Shown: positions 1-7,648 of the stretch, in pieces
How the letters are laid out: every line of letters begins with the position of its first letter
Numbering within the stretch: the stretch's first letter is position 1
Origin: Euperipatoides rowelli
Taxonomy: Eukaryota; Onychophora; Udeonychophora; Euonychophora; Peripatopsidae
Strand: one strand, 5' to 3'
Length of the DNA stretch: 10,051 nucleotides
NCBI GenBank assembly: GCA_003024985.2
Contig: PXIH01S0004059.1
Made by a program: the position numbers and the translations under genes
Notes under the pieces: model-generated
The model's input: only the letters and a program-made list of their open reading frames with translations
Database searches by the model: none
What the model was told of the DNA's origin: nothing

Positions 1-81
1 AAAAAAAAAAAAAAATGATTTTTCATTTTTATTGTGGAGCTGTAGAAACCAAATTCTCTGAATTCAGTGGAGTGGAAAGGG
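1..81 (+). mobile_element. TTAA MITE copy 1, right end only (piggyBac-type)
   Basis: This is the right end of a short non-autonomous element whose left part lies outside the window. The tip TGGAGTGGAAAGGG (68-81) is followed by TTAA (82-85). The tip is the exact reverse complement of the CCCTTTCCACTCCA that starts the copies at 7204 and 9920. TTAA target duplication and tips starting CCC are typical of piggyBac-family elements, so that assignment rests on family knowledge; no transposase is present here. Beside the tip is the palindrome CTGAATTCAG (58-67). The 15-base A run at the window start fits the A/T-rich interior of the other copies. Confidence 0.8.
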
Positions 82-1179
82 TTAAAATAGTTTAAAACAA
101 CTTTGTATTATACTGTCTACAAAAAAGGAAATAAACAAAGGTATTGTCATGTTTTTCTATCTTTTATAGAAATAGAGAAATATGATATTTCAGAACATAG
201 ATCAATTCATTTTTTAAAGATGAATTTAATAAATGACAGAATTGGATAGAATATATTTAGAATAAGAAAAGTTTTATAAATGCTGGCAAAATGATGATTT
301 TAATTTTAGGAAATGGTTAAGGGAATGTAAATTATTTATAGATAGTTATTAAATCGTAAAGTGTATTGTATTGAAAGAAGAAAAAAAACATGTCATTACC
401 AATAGTAGGCTATTCATTTAATGTTTTTTTATTAAATCGGTATAAATAGTCAAGTCATTCTAATTGCTGTAAAAATATATTGTGGAGTAACAACTGGGAT
501 GAGGAATTGACTAAGATTTGGCCTTGATATTACTGTATGTGTTATATCATATTTCATATGTTTTCTTTAGCTAGGACTAATTATTTATTTTCAATGTTAA
601 TTTCCAATGTTATAAAGTTTTTATTTTAATTTCATGTTCTATGATAAAATTTAGTAGACCTAATTGATTTATGCTAAGATATTAAGTTGAACATAATGTA
701 TTAAGCTTTTATACAATGTAAAGTTTGCATTTATGTTTAAACTATTGCTGTTTTATAATTTAATTAACTTGATTTTCAATAAATAACTTTGTTCAGTGTG
801 ATTATATTCAATAAAAGTGAAGTAGGCTATAGAAATTCAGAAATCATAAAAATAAAAAATGATGAGAGAAAGAGAAATACTCAAACTAAACCATTTTTTT
901 TAGGTATAATAATGCTTGTTTATTTTCTTTTTATATAATAAATTTCAAGAGTGATTAATTTTTTGGATAGGCCTATAAAATAATATTGTAGCCTATCCGG
1001 AGAGTTTATATTTGCTGTTATCCTGTTTATGTTTGAGATTTAATTTAATTACCGTACCGTAATATTGTAAATATTTTTTAATATTGTAAGGAGAAACATG
1101 TAAACTGCTTAGGCTATGTTTAATAAAGTTTAATTTTTAAAAAAAAAATGTGAAAAGTGTCCCTATAAATTAAACTATA
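82..1179. other. A/T-rich non-coding DNA, no gene seen
   Basis: About 1.1 kb of very A/T-rich sequence with frequent stops in all frames. I see no exon-like block, RNA gene or transposon end here after the TTAA at 82-85. It contains several host words (TAGGCTA at 406 and near 826 and 1112; TAGGCCTA near 969; two overlapping TACCGTA at 1050-1061) and one small hairpin (965-998). Confidence 0.6.
965..998. repeat. Small inverted repeat carrying TAGGC words
   Basis: GGATAGGC (965-972) and its exact reverse complement GCCTATCC (991-998) are separated by 18 A/T-rich bases. Each arm belongs to an over-represented TAGGC(C)TA-type word. The stem is only 8 bp, so its significance comes mainly from the similar but longer hairpin at 1180-1220. 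Confidence 0.5.
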
Positions 1180-1220
1180 GTCCTATAGGCTACATTTTAA
1201 AAAAATGTAGCCTATAGGAC
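1180..1220. repeat. Perfect 19-bp hairpin with AAA loop
   Basis: Bases 1180-1198 and 1202-1220 are perfect reverse complements over 19 bp, leaving a three-base loop (AAA, 1199-1201). The left arm begins GTCCTATAGGCTACA and contains TAGGCTA; the right arm contains TAGCCTA. There is no T run placed as a terminator and no flanking coding sequence. It could be a tiny foldback element, a replication-slippage product, or an extrusion-prone palindrome. At 41 nt it is too short for an ordinary pre-miRNA. Confidence 0.85.
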
Positions 1221-1422
1221 CTAGGTATATCTGAATATTATAAATTAAAACTCTGCATAATTATACATTCATGATATAAATTTAAAAAAATAATCAACTA
1301 ACATAAGAATTTAATATTGAGAATTAAATATTCGTCTAGCGTGCATACCTTCAGTAAATGCATTTTTGTAACCAGTTTTACATTAAGCTTACTGGTATTT
1401 GGAACCTCCAGTTTCATTCATT

Positions 1423-1571
1423 TTAGTTTAATCTATTAATTAAAGATTTAGAAATATTGGTGTTCATGTTTTTATCCGTCTTCACAGGAATGTTTTTTCT
1501 CCATCAGCATTTCTTACTTTAACCAGCCCTTTGTCCACTTTGGCAAAATAGACATACCATAGAGTTAAGAA
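1423..1571 (-). pseudogene. Decayed BED-like zinc finger fragment
   Basis: On the minus strand this stretch reads protein-like in two successive frames. The first (1571 to stop 1482-1484) contains LWYVYFAKVDKGLVKVRNAD and ends GEKTFL before the stop. The second (1485 to stop 1423-1425) contains VKTDKNMNTNISKSLINRL. In order, the pieces resemble a BED finger, which has W..F.KV, then VKC..C, then an NTS-type stretch and an L..HL helix. The two cysteines are gone (VKVRNAD) and the final HL reads RL, so metal binding would be lost. BED fingers occur in hAT transposases and in host genes derived from them, so this is probably a transposase relic. Base composition is less A/T-biased than the surroundings. 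The assignment is by eye, and a chance coding-like stretch is possible. Confidence 0.3.
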
Positions 1572-1609
1572 TCATCCTTTGGTCCTAATGAATGCACCGT
1601 TCATTCATT

Positions 1610-1740
1610 GTGCATGTTTCAAATTCATAATGCCATAACAATTGTATTTGTGCATGTTTCATACTACCGTAACAATTGTATTTGTGCATGTTTCATATTA
1701 ACACTTATAGCATTATAGGCCTATTAGCACGTTTCATACT
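1610..1740 (+). repeat. Degenerate tandem repeat, 34-43 bp units
   Basis: The phrase GTGCATGTTTC recurs at 1610-1620, 1650-1660 and 1684-1694, with a decayed fourth copy (GCACGTTTC) at 1727-1735. Units are about 40, 34 and 43 bp. The first two also share CATAACAATTGTATTT or CGTAACAATTGTATTT, and units two and four share TTTCATACTAC. No coding potential is seen in it. Confidence 0.7.
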
Positions 1741-2643
1741 ACAACAAACAAAAAACATTTAGCGATTGGATCAGGATGGGATTAAGATTAGGGCCTTTAT
1801 ATCATCGAATCAAAAAGAGGTTATGGTTAGGAATCTTTATTAAAAAGAATTGCATCAAAATTACCTGAAAATAACAAAAAATTTACATTTAAGTTTGGAC
1901 GATGGTAGAAGTCATTCACTAGGCACTATTAGAATCATCGAGTGAGTCAAACGCAATGTGTGCAATAAGATATTTTCTTCCCATCAAGTCTAGTAGGCCT
2001 ATCTGAAACCGCTAGAATTTTGAAATTAAAACTGAAAAATCACCGATACCCAAGTTGTAGAACATTATTTAAAACAAAAATGTTTACAGATAGAACTAAT
2101 GGGGAAAATTTATTTATTATTTAATTTATTAATTTAGCAGGATATTTAGGCTACCCTTAAGGGTATTACTCCATACCCATTTGTACAATAAGTTGTGAAC
2201 ATAAATTTTAACACATTTTAAATACCGTTTATTATAAAATTGAAATAAATATTATAGGCCTATATTGTGTTATAGGTTACTGCACACAGTTCAATTTAAA
2301 AATCTGTTATAATTAGGGTATTAATTGTAAAATAAACCGTATTCTAAGTTTCTGAATTATGCCCCATAATATCAATATCTAACTATAACAAGTCTTAATG
2401 TGACAATTAAATTTGCTTAAATTATTCAAAAGCTTTATATAATCATGTAAATCATTCCAAATTTTTGTAGCTAAAACAAATATGTTGTTTATATTGTGTT
2501 TATGACAAGAATAGCTTTTTTATTAGGATATTACGGTATTATCATACTGTACATGTATACCAAAAAGGTTATTGATTGAAAAATTGAATGTTAATTAAAT
2601 TTGAACTATTCTGATGATGTAGGCTATTTTAATGGTGTAAAAA
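1741..2643. other. A/T-rich non-coding DNA, no gene seen
   Basis: About 0.9 kb without a gene I can support. It holds a 14-bp perfect palindrome TACCCTTAAGGGTA (2152-2165), TAGGCCTA near 1992 and 2256, TAGGCTA near 2148 and 2621, and TACGGTA at 2532. A short stretch near 1895-1960 is less A/T-rich, but I recognise nothing in it on either strand. Confidence 0.55.
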
Positions 2644-2721
2644 TCAAAAATATATTAATTCAGTTCCCCAACTTTTTTCATCAGTATCTAGGCTGCTATA
2701 TGCTAGATAATTTTCTTCTAG
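2644..2721 (-). pseudogene. J-domain C-terminal exon-like block (DnaJ family)
   Basis: Read on the minus strand from 2721, the open frame begins LEENYLAYSSLDTDEKSW and stops at 2644-2646. AY..L followed by a D/E/K stretch matches helix III and the end of a J-domain (family pattern F..I..AY..L....K). The exon-like block at 2796-2887 ends ...NSEEAKK. If this block is joined to it at 2721, the distance from the HP. motif to AY is exactly that of typical J-domains such as DNAJB9 or DNAJC16 (H at 1, hydrophobic at 14, AY at 20-21). The problem is the acceptor. The minus strand reads TACAGTAGG then CTA, so the nearest AG leaves one extra G and shifts the frame. This is either a pseudogene, an assembly error, or a wrong boundary on my part. 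No later exon was recognised. Confidence 0.5.
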
Positions 2722-2795
2722 CCTACTGTATTATAACAGAGTAATAGGCTACAATACCCTATGTAAGCTAAGCTATGTAAAGAGAATGAACTAAC
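2722..2795 (-). other. Putative 74-bp intron between J-domain blocks
   Basis: On the minus strand it starts GTTAGTTCATTC and ends TTATAATACAGTAGG. The donor is good; AG dinucleotides occur 1 and 4 bases before the phase-compatible junction, but neither keeps the frame. The over-represented words TACTGTA and TAGCCTA (plus strand 2719-2730) lie across the junction, and another TAGGCTA lies inside at about 2744-2750. Confidence 0.4.
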
Positions 2796-2887
2796 CTTTT
2801 TTGCTTCTTCTGAATTCTTATTTTTATTGGGATGCCACCGAGTTGCTAAACATTTATAACTAGATAAAACAGCTTGAAGATCAGTTC
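2796..2887 (-). CDS. J-domain central exon (DnaJ/Hsp40-like), partial gene
   Basis: This 92-base minus-strand block has the shape of an internal exon. Upstream is a pyrimidine-rich acceptor (TTTAAATTTTTTATAG, then GAACTG); downstream is a good donor (AAAAAG then GTTAGT). After two bases completing a split codon it reads 30 codons without a stop, ending in phase 0. The peptide includes VLSSYKCLATRWHPNKN and then KNSEEAKK. J-domain proteins stimulate Hsp70 ATPase activity, and the pattern ..AYRKLA.KWHPDKN...EEA.KK is the J-domain helix II, loop and start of helix III. The catalytic HPD reads HPN (AAT for GAT), which in known J proteins disables Hsp70 stimulation. WHPNKNK is closest by eye to DNAJC16 or DNAJB9 types, but the fragment is too short to name. 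The first exon (Y..LGV) was not found. It may be an exon of a living gene or an unprocessed pseudogene. Confidence 0.6.
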
Positions 2888-3464
2888 CTATAAAAAATTT
2901 AAATGAATAATAAAAACACTTTAAATAATCAATGTTCAGTTAAAAGTAGTAAAAATAGATAACTTGGGTAAAATGGATATAAAAGTCTACTTGATTTTAA
3001 ATGTTATAAAACGTTGTTTTCTGATTAATTGATATTTTCTGTATTTTATCAAAGTTAACTGGTCACCATTTTGTTTCAAGATGACAGATTTCATTTGTAA
3101 TGAAAATGAATTTTGAATTCCTCTATCCATTAGTGAACTAAATAGTTGTAAACTGCCTCTTTTTTTTTATTTTTCTTTTATCAAATTATTAATTTTTTAA
3201 ACATTTGATTGGCTGCCATATTAACTCAAAATGGTGGTTATAACTGTTCACCATTCATCATCATCTCTGGAGGTCTAACAAATTTTCATAGTCAAAATCT
3301 AGTTCAAATTAGTTAAAAGAATTACAAGAATTATTATACCAATATGGTCACAGCCACATCTACATGACCTACTGTAATTTAAATACAGAACTAGGCATAG
3401 CCATTTCATTTAAGCAAAAAAAAAAAAAAAACATTATTATTAAGTTATCCTTTACCAGTCAAAT
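2888..3464. other. A/T-rich non-coding DNA, possibly intronic
   Basis: If the J-domain exon belongs to a gene, this would be upstream intron on the minus strand. I searched it by eye for the missing Y..LGV exon and did not find it. It contains a 10-bp inverted pair CACCATTTTG (3064-3073) and CAAAATGGTG (3227-3236), plus poly-A and poly-T runs. Nothing else can be supported. Confidence 0.5.
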
Positions 3465-3600
3465 GAGGTGCCTCATTGTCTATTCTTTCTCGGTTTCTCC
3501 TAATCCTGCCTTCATTACCTTGTTGGTTCCCTTCCTGCCACAACTTGCTCACCCATGGTTTCCCTCACCCATGGTCTTCCCTATTCCTGGGTCCTAATTA
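3465..3600. other. Pyrimidine-rich patch with short tandem repeat
   Basis: This 136-base patch is visibly richer in C than its surroundings: C/T-rich on the plus strand and purine-rich on the minus. It includes a 16/17-base direct duplication, CACCCATGGTTTCCCT (3550-3565) followed by CACCCATGGTCTTCCCT (3566-3582). The plus frame open across it (to 3597) gives a proline- and phenylalanine-rich peptide without domain features. On the minus strand a short ATG frame runs into AAG then GTAATG, a possible donor, but I cannot support an exon. Confidence 0.5.
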
Positions 3601-4380
3601 ATATGGCCTACGGTAGCCTACTATTGCTACGGTAATCTATTGCATAATTACCTGTCCAAATTGAATGATCAGAACATAAGCTTTAGTCATTGCTTAATTT
3701 CCTTGGCTTCTACTTTAATCTGGACATGACCAGTAACCCTTCCATTTCATACAAATGGTCATGGAATTTAATTCTTGTGTGAATGTATCAAAATACCCTT
3801 TTTTTTTAAAAAAAAAAAGAGACTTAAAATTTTAAGAAAAGTTTCTTCAGAAAATTGCAAAGGCAAGTTGAATGAATAAAATTAGACCTAAATGTTGCAG
3901 CATTATATTAATATTTCTATAATAATCATATTATGATCAGTTCATCAAATTGTGACAATCTAAAGCAGACATGATCTTTTCTTTCACTCCTAGAGTAGAA
4001 AAATAATTTACACTTTACATATTTTACCATAAAGCTATCACCACATTATCAATCTCCTTGCTTGTCTTTCAAATATTTTATTTTTCTCGTATGAAGAATT
4101 TCTTTAACACAAAGATAAAATAACTAAATTTCAGGCCAATCCATTTTACAGAATGAGTCGAATGACCATTACAGAAGCCACAGAAATTCCTTTCATTTCA
4201 GTTAGTCTTGACTCTCGAGTGCTTTTCAAAATGGAATTTTGATAACTTCTACTTTAAGCAAATTAATGTCCTTTGTCAGAGGAAAATAGAATTTTCCCTG
4301 GGCTTCACTAGGCTAGTAAAAGGATTTGTTAAAATTGTACAGCTAGCCTAATCAGCAATCTTTATAAGCTAGTGACAAAT
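3601..4380. other. A/T-rich non-coding DNA, no gene seen
   Basis: It opens with clustered host words (GGCCTACGGTAGCCTA at about 3605-3620 and a second TACGGTA at 3628). A run of nine T followed by eleven A lies at 3799-3818. Short open stretches on the minus strand near 3650-3770 look mildly protein-like but match nothing I know and change frame. Confidence 0.5.
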
Positions 4381-4450
4381 AATACACATAAATTAATCTC
4401 TCTCCATCTCTGTAACCTCCAAAATGGAGACAAATTAATTTATGTGCATT
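4381..4450. ncRNA. 70-nt foldback of pre-miRNA size (candidate)
   Basis: Bases 4381-4407 pair with 4424-4450. By my count 24 of 27 positions pair, with mismatches at 4384, 4398 and 4400, leaving a 16-base loop (4408-4423). The outer stem includes a perfect 13-bp match, CACATAAATTAAT against ATTAATTTATGTG; the inner stem is TCTCCAT against ATGGAGA. Length, stem and loop are in the range of animal pre-miRNAs, but small palindromic transposon remnants look the same. No strand or mature sequence can be assigned from one copy. Confidence 0.3.
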
Positions 4451-6663
4451 AATGCTCAATATTAACAAAAAGTGGTAAATTTAATGCTTATAAAAGGTCA
4501 TTCTAATACCACATATTTCTGTGTTATGTCCGTCGCCTTCACGATATTGAAAAAAAAAATATTAGGCTAATTAAATACTGTAATATACATAAGTGACACA
4601 ACAATCTTACTATTTAGGTGATGAGCAATAAATCTTCTAACCTATTCCCTATTTTACCTACATGTCTTACTACCATTGCTCCCCCTGTTCTTTATACAGA
4701 GTATGATTGTTTAGCCTTGATTCATTTAGTATGATTCATTGCCTTGACAATGATTTATATTTATTAATATGTTTATTGGATGATTATTTTAAAAATCAAA
4801 TTATTAGGCTTTTTTATTATGTTGAGACATTTTAAAGATCCAGATCTCTCTATGGAAAGTCTGTCTTTTTGATATCGCAGATTTATGTAGCCTAATGTTC
4901 TACAACCAAAATTTTTAAAAATTAAGCTATTTCATTTTTTTTTTTAAATTGTCTTGGTTTGGCTTTTATGAAAATCATAACTTAAAAGATCATCACATGC
5001 ATTTTCTTTTGATTAAAGTGTAGGTATCTGTCAAGAGTATGCCATAAAAAAAAAATCTATTCTGTTAACAGTAATAAACATGTGAATAAGTTGGTGGCCC
5101 ACTTGTGGCATATGGTAAAGGTATACCGTAAACAGCCAAAATATGCTTTTTTCATAAGTTTGAAAATTGCAGAATATCAAAACTATGCCATAATTATATA
5201 CAATAATATATTGTTTCAGCTCTACCCAATACATGGCACACAGTTGGCATTGCAGATAGATGTGTAATTTTTAAATCTCCAAAATTTTGTAAATTTTCAA
5301 GGTCATTTATAAACTATGCCATGAGTGAATTGCTGTGAGACAAAATTAAAATAGCCTACATCAGCAACATCTACATATGTTTTTTGAAAAAAAAAAAAAA
5401 AAAAGAATATCAGTGGTCCTCAGTGAAGAATGAGTTACCGTAAACCGAATTGTGGGTTTTTTTAATGTTCTATAAACATTTCCTCGTCATAAGCTTATAT
5501 CGTATTAGTCGAGTTTTTTTTTTTTTTTTTTGTGTGAAAAATAAATGAAATTGACTACATAAATTAGTAGGCTAGGTATTGCAATGAGTTCTAATAAAAA
5601 AAATATTTTTTGCTCACTAAATTCCTTGCAAATTTGAAAATGGTTGATATGGATGCTTTTTAGATAAAATGTCATTTCTTTTCTGTTTTATTTTCATGGT
5701 TTATTGTAATCATTTCCATTTCCCCTTAAAAAAATCAATTATCCTACGATAAGTTATTCTGTTTGTTTTAGGAAATGCATTTACCATCATTAATTTTGGA
5801 TTACAGTAGCCTACCGTAGCCTACCATACTTTTATGTTGAGAAACATTATAATTAGTCACATTTCATTAGCCATAGGGCCTATACGTTATTTAGGCACTT
5901 ATTTTTATATGGACTTTTCCATTAGGCAGGACATATATAATAGCACAAAATATCTGTTTTTTGACTTATAGATGAACCTAGAGTAAAATTTAAGCAATCA
6001 TGTATTTTAAAATTAATAAATTCTGAACATTTTATTTAATTTCTTATTTAAATTAACTAAAAAAATTGAAGATTTTCTCTACATACTGCCTAATAAATGT
6101 ATAAGGTGTGTGCGTAACATTGGCTAAATTAACAATATTTTGTAAAAAAAAAAAAAAACTAGCCTATAAATCATTTCAAGTTTCTTTTAGATTAGAAAGC
6201 AACTTAATTTAACATAATTGTTTTTTCAAATTGAGGTTATACAGAGGCATAAAAGCAATTTCACAATATTTTCTGGTGACTGAGCTATCATAAACTTATA
6301 GATGACTGGGATATATAAATATCAAATGATATGCATGAAATAATGTCTCATTCCTCTTGCAACATTTTTAAATTAGTTTAAAGATTTTAATCAGCCTACG
6401 GTATATATTTTTAAAAGATAGTTATCAGTAACTGAATATGTGGTGTATGTTCATGCCATCTCTACATCAAAACACGTTCAAAGTGCTTTATTGCTGTTCG
6501 TTCTATTTGACACGTCTTTTCTTTTGCAGATATAAATGTTAAATATAATCTAGTTTTAGTAGCCTATATAAAAAATAAAGTTTGTGTGTAAAAATTTTTT
6601 TTAGCATATGAGTAAAATGTCACAGAAAATTTTATAGGTCATGGCTTTTTAAGCCATAGCCTA
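4451..6663. other. A/T-rich non-coding DNA, no gene seen
   Basis: About 2.2 kb with no gene I can support. Open frames on both strands overlap at 5031-5267, but their peptides have no domain, coding bias or convincing exon boundaries. Other contents are an A run at about 5387-5404, a T run at about 5514-5531, a tandem 10-mer GTAGCCTACC twice at 5806-5825, a small hairpin ATGGCTT...AAGCCAT at 6641-6657, and many TAGGCTA and TACCGTA words. It ends at the TA bordering the next transposon. Confidence 0.55.
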
Positions 6664-6880
6664 GGGTGGGGTAGGGCTATTCCGCCGGAAAAATTAATTT
6701 TTTAACTCAATAGCAGGGTAGTGATATTTTTTTATAACTTTTTTACTTTTGTCTTTACAAATAGTTTTTTGAGTTTCAAAAAATATTTGTTACAAAAATT
6801 TGTGATAAATTTTACTATTTTTAATTATTTTTTAATTTCAACACGTTTTTGCGGCGTTAATAGCCCCGTCCCACTGGTGA

Positions 6881-7168
6881 GGCTATTCCGCCGCCCTATT
6901 TTTTTACAGCCCAATTTGTTATTTTTCTACTAAAAATAATGCATTACTTCTAAATAAACTGTATTCTACTTTACTTCTTTGTAAAATTGAAAAAAAATAA
7001 TGAGGCAGTGGAATAGCCCGTAAATGTGGGGCTATTCCGCCATCCTATCTTTTCCATGTTAATTTGATATTTTTTTACTAAAAATGACGTATTTCTTATA
7101 AATCATCTTCATTCCACTTTATTTTCCAGTAAAATTGAATAAATAAATATGGCAGTGANTATTCTGCC
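6881..7168 (+). repeat. Two diverged 149-bp tandem units inside the TA element
   Basis: Each unit opens with GGCTATTCCGCC (6881 and 7030), passes through CTACTAAAAAT or TTACTAAAAAT and then GTAAAATTGAA, and ends at GGCAGTG (7004 and 7151). Since GGCAGTGGAATAGCCC is roughly the reverse complement of the opening, each unit is itself a small inverted-repeat module. Base 7159 is an unresolved n within the second closing motif. Confidence 0.7.
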
Positions 7169-7203
7169 ATTTTAAATAGTCATGAGTCGATTTCTTTTCT
7201 TAA

Positions 7204-7447
7204 CCCTTTCCACTCCACATTAAATTTGAAAAATCGATTTTTTTTATTTTTTAAATTAAGATTACTATTCTTTTAATTTTTTTTTTTTTTAAAATCTCTT
7301 GGGATAATTAAAGACAAGTATATTTTGAGTCTTTTAAACTAAAAAAAAATAGTAATTGAAGCATATTTGAATATAATAATAATTATTGATTATGAAAAAC
7401 AAGGAAATGAAAATGGCGATTCTCAATCGCCATTGGAGTGGAAAGGG
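7204..7447 (+). mobile_element. TTAA MITE copy 2, complete (244 bp, piggyBac-type)
   Basis: This is the only complete copy. The tips are perfect 14-bp inverted repeats, CCCTTTCCACTCCA (7204-7217) and TGGAGTGGAAAGGG (7434-7447), with TTAA on both sides (7200-7203 and 7448-7451). There is no open frame, only A/T-rich DNA with a T-rich core at 7271-7296 shared with copy 3. Inside the right tip is a perfect hairpin, AATGGCGATT-CTC-AATCGCCATT (7412-7434). It sits inside the 6664-7644 element and is therefore the younger insertion. TTAA targeting and CCC-starting tips indicate mobilisation by a piggyBac-type transposase. Confidence 0.9.
7412..7434. repeat. Perfect 10-bp hairpin beside the MITE right tip
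   Basis: AATGGCGATT and AATCGCCATT pair perfectly around the loop CTC. The last base overlaps the first base of the tip. The stem is unusually G/C-containing for this window, and its sequence is not shared with the other two MITE copies, although they also have a palindrome in the same place. Confidence 0.85.
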
Positions 7448-7648
7448 TTAAAGTAGCTTTTTATATAATAAAAAAAGAAATTGCGTAGTCTAATAGAAAA
7501 ATAAGTCGATAAACTATAAAATTTATCATATATTTTCAAATAATTAAACATGACAATTTGATTAAAAGCATTATACTAAAAATTAAAAAAAATATTTGGA
7601 GAAATGGATAGGAAGACTTCCGGCAGAATAGCCCCGCCCTACCCTATA

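Larger units (their letters stand above)
6664..7644 (+). mobile_element. Non-autonomous TIR element between TA dinucleotides (Tc1/mariner-like?)
   Basis: The ends are 27-bp inverted repeats: 6664-6690 (GGGTGGGGTAGGGCTATTCC, then GCCGGAA) and 7618-7644 (TTCCGGCAGAATAGCCCCGC, then CCTACCC), with four mismatches. TA flanks both sides (6662-6663 and 7645-7646), as expected of Tc1/mariner insertion, although TA flanks alone are weak evidence. No transposase is encoded, so it would depend on one elsewhere. The interior repeats the tip core GGGCTATTCCGCC in both orientations: plus at 6674, 6881 and 7029; minus at 6851-6868, 7004-7019 and 7618-7636; plus an imperfect one at 7151-7168. Two interior units starting at 6881 and 7030 form a diverged tandem pair of period 149 bp. 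Removing the nested MITE and one TTAA leaves about 733 bp. Confidence 0.7.

Noticed and set aside
1488-1562. Plus-strand exon after a good acceptor (CCGTCTTCACAG), reading 24 codons to a stop
   Set aside because: The peptide matches nothing, and the minus strand of the same bases reads more like a known domain (BED). Kept only as an alternative.
3364-3597. 77-codon plus-strand open frame
   Set aside because: It crosses a poly-A run and a pyrimidine-rich patch. The peptide is compositionally odd with no domain or splice context.
3646-3765. Minus-strand coding-like stretches with a possible donor (GGACAG then GTAATT)
   Set aside because: Frames change within a few codons, no family is recognisable and no acceptor is clear.
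5031-5267. Overlapping open frames on both strands
   Set aside because: Both strands are open by chance in A/T-rich DNA. Neither peptide has a recognisable motif, and the plus frame begins at GTG.
5380-5535. Poly-A and poly-T runs as a retroposed element
   Set aside because: There are no LINE or SINE motifs and no target duplication. Such runs are common throughout this A/T-rich DNA.
6721-6933. 70-codon plus-strand frame rich in F, L and N
   Set aside because: It lies inside the non-autonomous TA element and simply reads T-rich repeat sequence.
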